Shown: in pieces, positions 40,001-52,057 of the stretch
How the letters are laid out: each line of letters begins with the position of its first letter
Numbering within the stretch: position 1 is the stretch's first letter
NCBI RefSeq assembly: GCF_910594005.1
Contig: NC_057818.1
Coordinates: 57,548,001 to 57,612,000 of the forward strand
DNA from: Cervus elaphus
Taxonomy: Eukaryota > Chordata > Mammalia > Artiodactyla > Cervidae
Length of the DNA stretch: 64,000 bases
Direction: 5' to 3'
The notes under the pieces: generated by a model
What the model saw: the letters and a program-made list of their open reading frames with translations, nothing else
Told to the model about the DNA's origin: nothing
The model's database searches: none
Program-made: the position numbers and the translations under genes

Positions 40001-43000
40001 GAAGCCACTGCAGTGAGAAGCCCATGCAGGGCACCTAGAGAGTAGCCCACGCAGGGCACCTAGAGAGTAGCCCCCACTGGCCCCAACTAGAGAAAGACCC
40101 TAGGCAGCCAGGAAGACTAGCACAACCAAAAAATAAACATTAGTTAATTAAAAACAAAACAAAACACCTCAAAGCCCAGAGTTGAGGGCACTGGTGGAGT
40201 GATGAAGCCGAAAAGGAGGTGGCTCGCTGAAGTGGCAGCAGGAATGTAGCCTCCTGACATCTTGGTCCAGTGTGGACCCTGCGGGAGGAGGGCGCTTGCT
40301 TTCTGGTCACGGTGTCTGCAGTTGGACACCGGCCAGAGCTCAGAAGTCCCCCTGGACTCCCTAGAGGAACCCTCTTAAGGGCCCTGGTCTCTTTTTTCAG
40401 AGTGAAGGTCTACAGGAAGAAGCCGTTGGAGAGAGCAAAGATCTACAGGAAGAAGTCGGCGGAGAGAGCGTCGAGCCAAGATGGCGACCACCCAGCGTCG
40501 AGTCCCGCGTCCCAGGTGAGTGACGTGGGCAGCCCTCAGTCCAGTGTCTCCACTGGACCCCTCTGCCCACACAGGGGCCACGGCAGCCTACTCAGCGCTT
40601 CAGAAGAACGCGATCTTTCCCGCCGCCCCCCTCCAAGTTTGCTTTTCCTCTCCAGTTTCTTGTTGCCCTGAAATCACCCTTTCCTCTTTCCGCCACTCCC
40701 CGGAGCCTAGAATTCACCAAGTCCTGTCCATCTTCCGTTTAGCAAAGCTCTTCTCCTTTTGGCCCCTTCCCTGCTGAGTCCTCACTCTCTCCTGGGTCAC
40801 TGGTCTCCTCCCCCAATAAGCTCTCAGCAAGAAGTTCCCCAAACAGCTTTTCTTTGTGGTCACCCTGTGCTTTCCCTCAACAGTCTAGATCCAACAGAAA
40901 TACGATATGAGCCATGAGTATAACTTAAAACCTAGCCATGTTAAAAAAAAGGAGAAAGGAACGTGAGATCGGTTTTTATATCATATTTTATTTAACTGAA
41001 TGTAGCCAAAGTATTATCGTTTCAAACATCATGTCATCAATAGTCAACATAAAGGTACAAATTATTAATATTAACGGGATATTTTCTCTTTCTTTCTCTT
41101 ATCTCATCCTTCCTTCCTTTTTCTTTCTTTGTTTCTCTCTCTTTCTCTCTTCCTTTCCTTCCTTCCCCTTGCTTTCCCTATCTCTTTCTCCCTTCTTTCC
41201 TTCCTCTGTCCCCCCTTTCTTTCTCTCTCTTCTTTCTTTCTACAAAGACTTTGACCTCCAGTATTCATTTTTGACCTCCCAACACATTTTTGTTCTGATT
41301 CACTACATTTCTTGGGTTCAAGAGCCACCATGGCTAGGGGCTCCTGTATTGGACAGCACAGGCCGAAGGAATCAAGCCCAGATTCTTCAGTCTGGTGTTC
41401 TGTAATCTGCCCCTGCCAAGTTCTCCCGCCAGCATCCTGTCCCTCCCCACAAATGAGCTTATTGTGTTCTATGATATTATGATCTATAATAAGAAATATA
41501 TATTTGATCTTTATCCTCTATTCCTGGCACAGACCTCCTGGAATGCTTGAACCTTGCAGTGATGGGAGTGTTAAAGGGGTCTCTTGTTATTTTCATGGGG
41601 TGACTTTTGGAAAGTACCTAAGGATAGGGCCTGGTTGCCAGGAGAACCAAGCAGAGGGCATTGGAACTTTCAGTCCCACCCCCTGACCTCCAGGGATGGG
41701 AGAGGCACTGGAGGATTTCAGTCACCAAAGGCCAATGGTTTAGTCAGTCATGTCTGTGGAGTCAAGCCTCTCTAAAACCCTCAAAGGATGGGGTTTAGAG
41801 AGCTTCTGGGTTGGTGAACAAGTGGAGATTTGAGCAGGACGAAGTAATTGGAGAAGGCATGGAAGCTGTCCTTTCCCTATACCTTGCCCTCAGCATCTCT
41901 TCCATCTGGCTGTTTCTTAGTTAATATTGTCCAGTCGCTCAGTTGTGTTCAACTCTTTGGACCCCGTGGACTGCAGCAGGCCAGGCTTCCCTGTCCTTCA
42001 CCATCTCCCTGAGTTTGATCAAACCCATGTCCATTGAGTTGGTGATGCCATCCAACCCTCTCATCCTCTTGTTGCCCCCTTCTCCTCCTGCCCTCAATCC
42101 TTCCCAGCATTGGGGTCTACATAAGTTCATTTGTATCATTTTTTTTTTAGATTTCACATATAAGTGATAGCATATGTTTGTCTGTTCAACTTAGTCCACT
42201 TAGTATGATAACCTCTAGGCCCATCCATGTTGCCACAGATTGCTTTATTTCATTCTTTTCTTTAAAAATGTATTTTGTTGAAGTATAGTTGATTTACAAT
42301 GCTATGTTAATTTCTGCTGTACATCAAAGTGATTCAGTTTTGCATACATATATAAATATATATACATTCTGTATCCTATTTCTTCCCATTATGGTTTGTC
42401 AAGGTAATTGAAAATAGTTCCCTGTGCTACACAGTAGGCCCTTGTTGTTTATCCATCCTATATATAATAGTTTGCATCCACTAATCCCAAACTTCCAATC
42501 CATCCCGCCCTCACCCCACCCCCCTCCTTGGAAATCACAAATCTGTTCTCTGTGTCTGTGAGTCTGTTTCTGTTTTATCTCATTCTTTTTTAAGTGTCAT
42601 GCCAATTGATGTCGTCTAAATATTCCCCTGCCCTACACCAGGCAGACTGTCGTCACGCTTCCCTATGGTAACCACAGGCCCGTCCCCCCAACACCGTGAG
42701 CTCCTGGAGGGCAGTGCAGGTCTCCTGCAGACCTCTGTGACTCTCGCCCACAGCACCCTGCTTCTGTCCATCAAAACACAATTTGCAATTTGATAAGTTT
42801 TGAGTGTGTGACAAGTTCATACTGTCTCCTTGTCCTGATAGACATTCCAAGGTCGGGGACCTTGTCTGTGGAAGAATCACTTCACTTTGCTCCCTCTATT
42901 TTACTATCTGTAAAATGGGGATAACATTTATATCACCCATGGAGGGAGGTCGTAAAGATTCAGTGAGATGAATAATGAGAACAGACCATTATGATTAAAG

Positions 43001-43331
43001 GTATGAATGAATAAAGGCGTGACTGAATGAGCGAATCCTCAGGAAATGGGTGTGAAAATGGATAAGTGAATAAATGCCTTCCTCAAGCCCTGGGTTCCCT
43101 TCTCCAGACCTCAAAGGCCAGCTCAAGTCATTCTGTCTTCTCACTCAGGGTCACTTCAATAAATCCTGGTCAGACAGCCCCTTGGACCACCAGACCCCAG
43201 TTCTGGCTGCTTCCACCTCAGAGAAGGAACAAGAGCTCTATTATGCAAGCCTCAGTTTCCACAGACCAGGGACCCACAACTTTCAGGTCCAGGACACCAC
43301 CGAGTACTCAGAGATCAAGATTGGGAAGTGA
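37085..43331 (+). CDS. SIGLEC5: SIGLEC5-like receptor, four Ig domains, ITIM tail (559 aa, nine exons)
   Basis: Exons: 37085-37124, 37167-37550, 37733-38011, 38199-38246, 38747-39004, 39089-39373, 39654-39741, 40401-40515, 43149-43331. The frame is open throughout. Domains: signal peptide (MLLPPLLLLLLWVG), V-set with Arg120 (YIFRLERG), C2 (NFTCAVPWACDGG), stalk, second C2 (SVQEGQSLRLDCV, CRAQHPLGS), third C2 (TPPQLLGPSCSQEDEG), uncharged membrane helix (GAGVTALLALCLIFV), and a tail with ITIM LYYASL (Tyr531) and TEYSEI (Tyr552). Four Ig domains and 559 residues fit Siglec-5 (551 in human). The last exon also resembles other CD33-related Siglecs such as Siglec-6, so orthology is less sure than family. 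The expected role is sialic-acid-dependent inhibition via SHP phosphatases. Oddities are an in-frame 33-bp tandem repeat in the tail and a weak donor (GTCCGG) after exon 6. Confidence 0.85.
37167..37550 (+). CDS. SIGLEC5: SIGLEC5-like exon 2: V-set domain
   Basis: 384-bp exon. Cys37, Cys42 and Cys102 and the binding Arg120 are present. Confidence 0.9.
37733..38011 (+). CDS. SIGLEC5: SIGLEC5-like exon 3: first C2 domain
   Basis: 279-bp exon, as in the CD33 copies. Donor GTAAGT. Confidence 0.9.
38747..39004 (+). CDS. SIGLEC5: SIGLEC5-like exon 5: second C2 domain
   Basis: 258-bp exon with the Ig cysteines in LRLDCV and LYVCRAQHP. A, B and CD33 lack this exon. Confidence 0.88.
39089..39373 (+). 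CDS. SIGLEC5: SIGLEC5-like exon 6: third C2 domain
   Basis: 285-bp exon (AGPWANSSLSL, LRLSCEAQN). The donor is CAG/GTCCGG, a weak match to the consensus. Confidence 0.85.
39654..39741 (+). CDS. SIGLEC5: SIGLEC5-like exon 7: transmembrane segment
   Basis: Reads GVVWGAVGGAGVTALLALCL, then IFV. No charged residue. Confidence 0.88.
39838..40165 (+). mobile_element. CHR-type SINE in intron 7
   Basis: Head GGACTTCCCTGGTGGTCCAG, long body and A-rich tail. Confidence 0.8.
40401..40515 (+). CDS. SIGLEC5: SIGLEC5-like exon 8: juxtamembrane tail with internal repeat
   Basis: Two 33-bp units, 40408-40440 and 40441-40473, encode VYRKKPLERAK and IYRKKSAERAS. This doubles the basic juxtamembrane motif. 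Confidence 0.85.
41085..41245. repeat. TC/TTTC-rich polypyrimidine tract
   Basis: About 160 bp of almost pure T and C in intron 8 of the SIGLEC5-like gene. Confidence 0.8.
41930..42118 (-). mobile_element. BovB 3' fragment (in intron 8)
   Basis: Reverse complement of the BovB 3' end (CAGTCGCTCAGTTGTGTTCA). An L1 3' fragment in reverse orientation follows to about 42600 (TTTGTTGAAGTATAGTTGAT). Confidence 0.8.
43149..43331 (+). CDS. SIGLEC5: SIGLEC5-like last exon with both tyrosine motifs
   Basis: Acceptor TTCTCACTCAG. The phase-0 start fits the end of exon 8. LYYASL and TEYSEIK are followed by TGA. No AATAAA was seen before the BovB that starts near 43592. Confidence 0.88.
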   Translation, partial: GHFNKSWSDSPLDHQTPVLAASTSEKEQELYYASLSFHRPGTHNFQVQDTTEYSEIKIGK

Positions 43332-43591
43332 GAAGACCCCGCCTCCACCCCCAGAAAATGCACCTCTGAGGGACATGTGTGTCAGATACTGATTCTTGAA
43401 GACTTGGCTGCCTGCTGAGCCAAAGCTTATAAGTGAGAAGGTGAAGTTCCTTGGAGTGGCTGAAGGTCACAGAGAATCCTGGATTCACATCCAGGCTTGG
43501 GTAATGCTAAGGGTGTTATGTCAAGCAAGTCAAAAGAGTTTACCTCTCTGTGCCTCAGTTTCCTCCTCTGTAAAGTGAGGATAATATTCCT

Positions 43592-44022
43592 CAGTTCAGT
43601 TCAGTTCAGTTCAGTCACTTAGCCATGTCTGGTTCTTTTTGACCCCATGGACTGCAGCATGCCAGGCTTCCCTGTCCATCACCAACTCCCGGAGCTTGCT
43701 CAGACTCATGTCCATTGAGTCGGTGATGCCATCCAACCATCTCATCCTCTGTTGTCCCCTTCTCCTCCTGCCTTCAATCTTTCCCAGCATCAAGGTCTTT
43801 TCCAGTGAGTCAGTTCTTTGCATCAGGTGGCCAAGGTATTGGAGTTTCAGCTTCAACATCACTCCTTCCAATGAATATTTAGGACTGATTTCCTTTAGGA
43901 TGGACTGGTTGGATCTCCTTGCAGTCCAAGGGACTCTCAAGAGTCTTCTCCAACACCACAGTTCAAAAGCATCAGTTCTTCAGCGCTCAGCTTTCTTTAT
44001 GCAAGCATGCACTGTGGGATAT
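43592..44022 (-). mobile_element. BovB 3' fragment
   Basis: Starts with four CAGTT units (CAGTTCAGTTCAGTTCAGTT) and ends GCGCTCAGCTTTCTTTA, the same span as the fragment at 33621. Confidence 0.85.
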
Positions 44023-44269
44023 GACTGACGTGACTTAGCACACACACACATGCACTGTGGCTGCTGTTAACCATATTTGTGATACGTTACCTCAGAATGG
44101 AGGGAGATGTCAGCTTTTGATTCTACCGCATACTTCTATTTTGCCTGATTAGTTTTTGAATATTCTTAACAACATGTATTATTTTAGTTTTTTGTTTTTC
44201 TTTTCTGGTGGGGTGTGACATGTCTTATTTTTTTTTTTAAGTATATCTAAATGTAACTCTCTGGGTGGA

Positions 44270-47200
44270 GAAGATACTTCCCAATACATGTATCTAACAA
44301 AGGATACCTAGAGTATATAAAGAATATGTATTTTAAAATAATAAAAAAATTAAACAATAAATTTAAAAAAAATTTAAAGGAATATATAAAGAGCTTCAAC
44401 AAATCAATAAGAAAAAGTCAGACAAGCAAATAGAAAGGTAAGATAGTCACATGGCCAACAAGCATACAGAAATGTATTCAACTTTTGTAGCTGTTGGGGA
44501 AATACAAATGAAAATCGCAGTGGTATGCCAGTTGCACAGTGACTTTGCTAAGATAATAAAAATAATATCAAGGAAATTGAGTGTTGAGGATATTACACGA
44601 AGTGAAATAAGCCAGTTGTACAGAAAGACAAATGCTGCATGATTCCAGCTATAGGAAGTATTCAAAGAAATTAAACTGTGAAACAGAAAGTAGAGCAGTC
44701 CTGGAGCATACTCAGAGGTTGGGGAGATAGGAAGTTACTATTCAATAGGTGTAGAGTTTCATTTTTGCAAGATGAAAATATTCTTAGAGATTTGATGGCC
44801 AACAAAATGCATATAATAAACACTACTGTATTGTGCACTTATAAATGGTTAAGATGGTAAATTTTATATCATTTTTTTACCACAGTTTTTAAAGAAAAGC
44901 ATTATAAACTGAATACCAGAGGCTGGGCACTGGAGGAGTCAGTGGACAGTTAGTGTTTAATGGGTACAGAATTCCAGTTTCAGATGAAGAAAAAGTTCTA
45001 GAAATGGACAATGCCGATGGTTACACAACTTGAATATGTTTAATACCATTTAATTGCACACTTGAAAATGGTTAAATCGGTAAATTTTATATCATGGGTA
45101 ATTCATCACAATAAAAAATGCTTTCTTAAAGAATATCCAGTGTTGGGACTTCCCTGGCGGTCCAGTGTTTAAAACTTTGTGTTTCCAATACAGGGGGCAC
45201 AGGTTCAATCCTAGTTGGGGAACTAAGACTCCACATGTCTCAAGGCATGGCCAAAAAATAAATAACATTTAAAAGAAAAGAAAAAAAAAAAAAGAATATC
45301 AAGTGTTGGTGATGATGTGGAGCAATTGGAACTCTCCCAAAGTGCTGGTAAGAGTGAGAATAAGTACGACCAACTTCAGAAAAAGCTTGTCACTCTGTTC
45401 TAACACTGAGCACACGAGACAACCATTCAACTCCCAGGTATGCATCCAACAGAAGCGTGTATGCACGTTCACCAAATGTATCCAAAAGCTTTCACAACAG
45501 TGCTTGTTGTAATGGCTGAAAAAATGGAACCTGCCCAAATGCCCATCAACAGTAAGACAGGTGACAGACAACAAGACCCTACTGTGTAGCACAGGGAACT
45601 GTATCCAGTGTCCTGGGGTGAATCACTATGGAAAAGAATATAAAGAAGAATGTACAGAGATGTATAACTGAGTCACTTTACTGTACCAGAAATGATCACA
45701 ACATTGTAAATCAATTGTATTTCAAAAAAAGAAAAAATGTTAAGACAGGTGACAACAAGGTGCTATTGTATAGCACAGGGAACCATATTCAGGTTCTTGT
45801 AACAACCCACAGTGGAAAAGAATATGGAAAATAATATGAAAAAGAATGTTGTCCTTGTTTAGCTGCTCAGTCATGTCTGACTCTTTTGTGACCCTATGGA
45901 CTGTAGCACGCCAAGCTCCTCTGTCCATGGGGATTCTCCAGGCAAGAATACTGGAGTGGGTTGCAGTTTCCTTTTCCAGGGGATATTCCTGACCCAGGGA
46001 TCGAACCCAGGTCTTCTGCATTCTCAGGCAGATTCTTTACCACTGAGCCCAGGGAAGACATTAAAAAGAATATACGGCTGAATCACTGCTGTGCAGAAAC
46101 AAACTCAGATATAGAGACCAGATCTGTGGTTTTCAAGAGTGCAGGGAGAGGGATGGATTGGGAGTTTGGGGTTAGCAGATGCAAACTATTATACATAGAA
46201 TGGATAAACACGCTACTGTGTAGCATGGGGAACTATACTCAACATCTTGTGATAAACCATCAGTTCAGTTCACTTCAGTCGCTCAGTCATGTCCGACTCT
46301 TTGCGACCCCATGAATTGCAGCAGGCCAGGCCTCCCTGTCCATCACCCACTCCCAGAGTTTACTCAAACTCATGTCCCTCGAGTCCATGATGGAAAACAA
46401 AAAAATTGTAAGTGCCTCCCTAATAGTAAAAAAAAAAGAAAAATCCAAATGTCTATTGGTGGATGACTGGATAAACAAAATATGACCCATCCATACAATG
46501 GCACCGACCCACTCCAGTGTTCTTGCCTGGAGAATCCCACGGACTGAGGAGCTTCGCAGGCTACAGTTCCTGGGGCCGCAACAAGTCGAACACAACGGAT
46601 GGACTAAGCACTACAACGGCACATCATTCAGCAGTAGAAGCACAGATCCACACTACATCTTGGATGAACCTCAAACACATGCTAAATGAAAGACACCAGC
46701 TGCAAATGGTCACATATTGTATGATTCCCATTTATAGGAAACATCCAAGATATTTACCTCCACAGAGACAGGAAGCTGATGCGGGGCTGCCAGGAGCTTT
46801 GGGAAAGAGAAGACTCTTGAAGAGTCCCTTGGACTGCAAGGAGATCCAACCAGTCCATCCTAAAGGAAATCAACTCTGAATGTTCATTAGAAGGACTGAT
46901 GCTGAAGCTGAAGCTCCAATACTTTGGTCACCCGATGCGAAGAGCCAACTCATTGGAGAAGACCCTGATGCTGGGAAAGATTGAGGGCAGGAGGAGAAGG
47001 GGGCGACAGAGGATGAGATGGTTGGATGGCGTCACCGACTCGTTGAACATGAATTTGAGCAAGCTCCGTGAGATAGTGAAGGCCAGGGGAGCCTGGCGTG
47101 CTGCAGTCCATGGGGTCGCAAAGAGTGTGAGACAGCTGAGCGAGTGAACACCAAGCAACAACAAGGGGTTTCGGGAAGGAGGAAATGGAGAGTAACTGTT

Positions 47201-47345
47201 TAATGGGTACAGAGCTGATTTTTGGGGTGATGGAAAATGTTTCGAAACTAGATAGAGGTACTGGCTACACAACATGGTGCATATACTAAATGCCACTAAA
47301 CTGTTCATTTTAAAATGGTTAATTTGATAAAAATTAGATAAAACA
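44270..47345 (+). mobile_element. L1 region carved up by later insertions
   Basis: Forward L1 ORF2-end and 3'-region pieces (ATGGCCAACAAGCATACAGA at 44451) recur through this span. Nested in it are a CHR SINE (45145-45290, plus), Bov-tA (45850-46065, minus), BovB (46259-46392, minus), Bov-tA (46500-46622, plus) and a BovB 3' fragment (46805-47150, plus). No gene. Confidence 0.6.
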
Positions 47346-47349
47346 CAAG

Positions 47350-47465
47350 GGGATTTCCCTGGTGGTCCAGTGCTTAAAACTCTCACAGCCAAGGCAGGGA
47401 TGAGGGTTCCATCCCTGGTTGGGGAACGAAGATCCCGCACACTCTGCGGCAAAGCCAAAAGATAA
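47350..47465 (+). mobile_element. CHR-type SINE
   Basis: GGATTTCCCTGGTGGTCCAG head, A-rich end. Confidence 0.75.
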
Positions 47466-49234
47466 AAAGTAGTTTATTGGTTAATTTTATGTCATGAGGA
47501 TTTCCTCTTCATTGAAAGGATAATAATTTAAGCTCAAAGTCATTCCGCCAGGATTCAAGCACCTCTTTCACCACTTAAGCTCTTGCTACTGCCACTTGCT
47601 CCTGTCTTAAATGGGGATGACAGCGTTTCTTAGGTCATCTGGTTGTTTTGAGGGTTCAGTGAATTCGCGTCCACAGGCATGGTGCAGCGCTCTGCACTCC
47701 GTGAGCCCGCAGAGACAGTCAGCTCCCGGTGGCCGATCAGAGTGCCCCATACAGCCCAGCGCTGCCCAGGTAACCATTAGCCTTACTAAATGACCGCCAG
47801 ACTCGAGGCTATAGACCCGGGCCACCCCCATCAAGTGGGTGTTCCTGTGGTTATGGGAAAAGAATGTGGACATGCAAGTTCGTAAAGGAGAAGTGTGAGG
47901 CTTATCTCAACTCTTCACGGCCAGCCTTCTGTTTCGGTTCCCTCCTCCCTCATCGCCAGTTTCCACTGAGTCACCAACTCCCAGATCTGTGCCCGTGTCT
48001 CTATCCCAGTGTGACCTCTGTCCCCTGAGCCTTGAAACACCCCCACTCCTCAAAACCTGGGCTCCAGTCTTGCTCCCTCCAGCCCATCACCACCACCACC
48101 AGCAGAGGGAGCAAACACCCAGCTCCAGCCCTGTCCCTCCCCTCCTCTGCGTCCTTCCACGCCTGCCCTGTTCCCTCAAGACGAAGCATCAGCCCCAGTG
48201 ACACTTATTCAAGAACGTTCACACTCTCACCATCATCTACCCTTCCCCTGCTCCCAGCCACCCCCTCACATGCCTCCGCCATATCGCTGCCACTTTCTAA
48301 GGACCATGTGCCTCTTCCTGTCTCTCCAACCCTGGTTCACGTGGTTCAACCCCGCTGTAGTATTGTCCCCTCTGTCCATCTGTGATGCATGCTTATCCTT
48401 TGAGATTGGGGTCTCCGTTCCCTCAGACAAGCTACGTTCCCTGCCTTACCCTGTCCCCGCCCCTGCAGTTGCCCACGGGTGGATAAGAGCTCGGGCATTT
48501 GGGGCTGGATGATTTCTTTGCTGATGGGGTGGGTCTTGTGGACAGCAGGACATCAGCAAATATCTCTGCTCTCTACCCATGAGATGTCAGGAGCTTTCAA
48601 TGTCCGGTTTTGACAACGAAAAATGACCATTAGCCAATGCCCCTGGGAGAGTGGAAAGCCCCCACCCCCAGCTGAGCCCCACTGGGTTACAGTCTCCCTT
48701 CTCTGCCTTCACAATGAAACGGCAAACTTTCCCCAGTTCTTCTTTTTTAAAGTCACCGCAAGCACCATTTCATCACTCCTGGTCAGTTTCAAAACCATTA
48801 AGTGTATTTCGGTTCCTTTCCTTTGCCTCGCGTTCAGAAGGGGAGTCTTGGGAAGTTTTTACACTGCCTCCTCCTTTCTTTGTTCCCCAAACTTTTTTTG
48901 GTTGCTGTGGTTCCCAATGTGCATGAAAGGCTAAGAGCAGCTGAGAAGGGAAAGATACAGTGTCTGCCTCAAAGGAGTTCAAGTTCACGGGGTAAGGGTT
49001 GGAGAAGGAACAGAAATATGTGACCTGTTTAAAACACAGTGTGATGAGGCTCTGATCCAGATGGACATCGGGGATTAAGGGAAAAACAGGAGCTGGCCAA
49101 CCAGAGTGAGAGGTGAGAGGGTGTGATTTGGGCCAGGGTGGCTTCAGGGCAACTGGTTAGAAGTGGCCAGACTTTGAATATATTTTGGAAAACAGGATTT
49201 TCTGACATATAGAAGAGTAGTCAAGGTGGACTCC
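47466..49234. other. Intergenic, nothing recognised
   Basis: Mostly unique-looking sequence. Open frames here are short and low in complexity, and none matches a family I know. Confidence 0.35.
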
Positions 49235-49765
49235 TGTAGTGGGAATCCCTAATAATGTACTTTCACAGCCTTGAGAAATTTCATAGAAATAGCACCTGGA
49301 AAAACAGCATGTATCAATAAACTGTGTTGATTATTTTTCATGGTTTTCTTAGAATAATAGCCTTGTCACAGACCCCAAGGCCAGACCCAGAATGGAGTGT
49401 GACTGGGATCATGAAAGCACGGACCTTGGAACACCGGGTCGTCGTTAGGTAGGAACACTGCCTATGTACTGGTTGATTGTTCCCAAGACTATGCCAGAAG
49501 GGAACGGCCTGGGGTAAAAACAAGGAGATCTGGACAATGTCAATATAGTGTCTTAGCAAAGATAGATCAAAGAAAGTCTTGTAGTCTGCAATCAGGAATA
49601 AAAGCTGGGCTCAGAGTGGACTCTGCCCCTCAGTCCAGTAGAAGCGGCAGGTCCCCTGACTCATTGCACTAGATTTCACGTTCTGCTTTCATTCTCGTCA
49701 CTGCTTCCAGACCTTTAGGGCAACAGACTCTGAGGTCTTGATTCTTGATTTCCTCCTGAACATGA
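49235..49765 (+). mobile_element. Possible LTR
   Basis: Begins TGTAGTGGGAATCCC and has a TATA-like AATAAAAGC near 49598 followed by a C/T-rich stretch, as in ERV LTRs. Ends are uncertain. Confidence 0.3.
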
Positions 49766-49849
49766 TTTTATTTGATTTAGAGCCATGTTTCCTAAATTTT
49801 AAGTGATTCACTTTTTCCTTTTTCGAGCGAGATGAGGGCTGCATTGCTG

Positions 49850-50045
49850 TATGTGCACTGTCTTATCTGACTCTTTGTGACCCTATGAACTGTAGTCCGC
49901 CAGGCTCCTCTGTCCATGGGATTATCCCGGTAAGAATACTGGAGTGAGTTGCCATTTCCTTCTCCAGGAGAGCTTCCTGACCCAGGGATCGAACCCACGT
50001 CTCCTGCATCTGCAGGCAGATTCTTTACCACTGAGCCACATGGGA
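49850..50045 (-). mobile_element. Bov-tA SINE
   Basis: Reverse Bov-tA ending TGAGCCACATGGGAAGTCC. Confidence 0.8.
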
Positions 50046-50210
50046 AGTCCTGAGTGGAGGGTGAGCCTGTATAAACATTTAATAGTAATTTGTACAGTAC
50101 CCATAGTGCCAGTTGGCCAAAGAATGTGGGGAGTTTATATAATTTCTACACTCTCGAAAGTTGGTGTGGAGAAAGAGAAACTTGAGTTTTAATTCCATCT
50201 CTGACTGTAT

Positions 50211-50393
50211 TGGGGTTTCCATGATGGCTCAGATGGAAAAGAATCTGCCTCCAATGCAGGAGGCCTGGGTTCGGTCTCTGGGTTGGGAAGATCCCCTGGA
50301 GAAGGGAATGGCTACCCACTCCAGTATTCTTGCCTGGAGAATCCCATGGACAGAGGAGCCTGGTGGGCTACAGTCCATGGGGTTGCAAATGAG
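50211..50393 (+). mobile_element. Bov-tA SINE
   Basis: Forward Bov-tA: GGTTTCCATGATGGCTCAGA head and Bov-A core. Confidence 0.8.
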
Positions 50394-50869
50394 AACAAAC
50401 AGGTTATTGATTCTGAGCTTGCTGTAGTGAGAGAGCCAGCCACCACCACTTGCATTTGGCAGACACAAAGGCAGGCGGGGCAATGGGAGTCCTTTAGAGT
50501 GGAAAAAAGTGGAGTGTCAGCAGTGATGGGAGATGACTGTAATCCTGAGAAAGCTGGAGGTTAGCACCTCCTGTAGTTGTATTAGGAAGCATATTTGGTT
50601 TTCTTTGGTTGGTTCTGAGCTGGACACAGGGGCAAATAATAAGGAACCTGATATTTGTGGACCAAACTCTGACTGTTCTGGGCTAATTGTCACTGCAGTT
50701 GTGGTTTGGATTCTTGGACTAGTTCCTGGTAATTGAGGATCAGAGTCATATGCGCCTTACGGCTGAGACTTGAGGGTCGTATACCGTCTGGCTATTGTTT
50801 CTGTATATTCAGTCCCTCAGGTTGTTGGCGGGGGTGTAAACGAGACGTGTATGTGAAACTGACAGACAT

Positions 50870-51000
50870 ATGTGTTAAGTCACTTCAGTCGTGTCCAACT
50901 CTTTGCGACCCCATGGACTGTAGCCCACCAGGCTCCTCTGTCCCTGGGATTTTCCAGGCAGTAATACTGAAGTGGGTTGCCATTTCCTCCTCTTTCCAGA
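50870..51000 (-). mobile_element. Bov-tA fragment
   Basis: Reverse core only (GCGACCCCATGGACTGTAGC). A second reverse fragment lies at about 51225-51320. Confidence 0.75.
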
Positions 51001-51423
51001 CATATAGTAAACAATACATAAATACTAGTTTAAGTTAAAGATTTTTTCAAATCTCATTATGGCCTAATTAGGTGATCCTTTCTTTTTTTCCTCTTACTAA
51101 TCCATCATCAGGAAAAGAATTTATCACCAGTGTAATACGTGAATGTGAACTTATATATCTAACAATAACAGAATGTGCATAATAAAAACTGAAAATCCTA
51201 CTTCATTTTTTCCTTAATCACCAAGTTTCATCTCTCAGTCGTGTCTGACTCTCTGTGACCCCATGGACTGTAGCCCACCAGGCTCCTCTCTCCATGGGAT
51301 TCTCCAGGGAAGAATACTGAAAGGGGCTGCTGAAGGCAGGTCAGGGTGATCAGACAGCATGTGGGGGCTGGTGGAGGATGAGGAAACCCATCGGATATTG
51401 AGGGTAAGGGATTTTGGTTAAAC

Positions 51424-51685
51424 TGACTTCCTTGGTGGTCTAGTGGTTAAGAATCCACCTGCCAATGCAGGAGACACAGGTTCCTGGTCCAGGAAGATTC
51501 CACATGCCAGAGGGGCAACTCAGGCTGTGCGCTGTAACTACTGAAGCCCGTGCCCCCGGAGCCTGTGTTCCACGGCAGAGAAGCCACTGCAATGAGAAGC
51601 CCGCGTGCTGCAACTAGAGAAGGCCCGTGTGCATCAACGAAGACCCAGTGCAGCCAAAAATTAATTAATTAATTAAACTTAAGAA
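51424..51685 (+). mobile_element. CHR-type SINE
   Basis: Head GACTTCCTTGGTGGTCTAGT; the tail ends in a short ATTA repeat. Confidence 0.75.
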
Positions 51686-52057
51686 AAGAATGGGATAAAG
51701 GGGACATTGATGGGGTCAAAACAAAGGTCTCAGCGCAGCACTCTGGGAGACTGGGTGGGCCATCATCCCCCAGCACTGAAGGACCTCAATCAAGTCTGCG
51801 ATAGAGCAGGTAGATAGATCCCCTGGTCTGGGGGAAATTAAAAAGCCACAAGACAGATGAGACAATGAGAAATCTGACTGCAAATCACCTGAGGTGATGG
51901 TCCCATAACCCAATACAGATGAAGATTGATAAGAGAGCCTGGGTTCCTTGGCCCCACTTCCAGTGAGGCACTCAAAGACATAAGCACATTAGCGGTAAAA
52001 CGGAGAAAACATTTCTGGGACTCCTTAACACGAGCCTCATGCTCTGTGATTCTAACA

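Noticed and set aside
40938..41405. Open frame of 155 codons
   Set aside because: Built largely from a TC-rich simple repeat giving Phe/Ser/Leu runs; no known domain.
43109..43331. Alternative acceptor (TTCTCCAG) for the SIGLEC5-like last exon
   Set aside because: It gives a phase that loses both tyrosine motifs. The acceptor ending at 43148 keeps the phase and the ITIM.
48000..48512. Overlapping Pro/Ser-rich open frames
   Set aside because: C-rich sequence with open frames on both strands; no domain and no splice structure.
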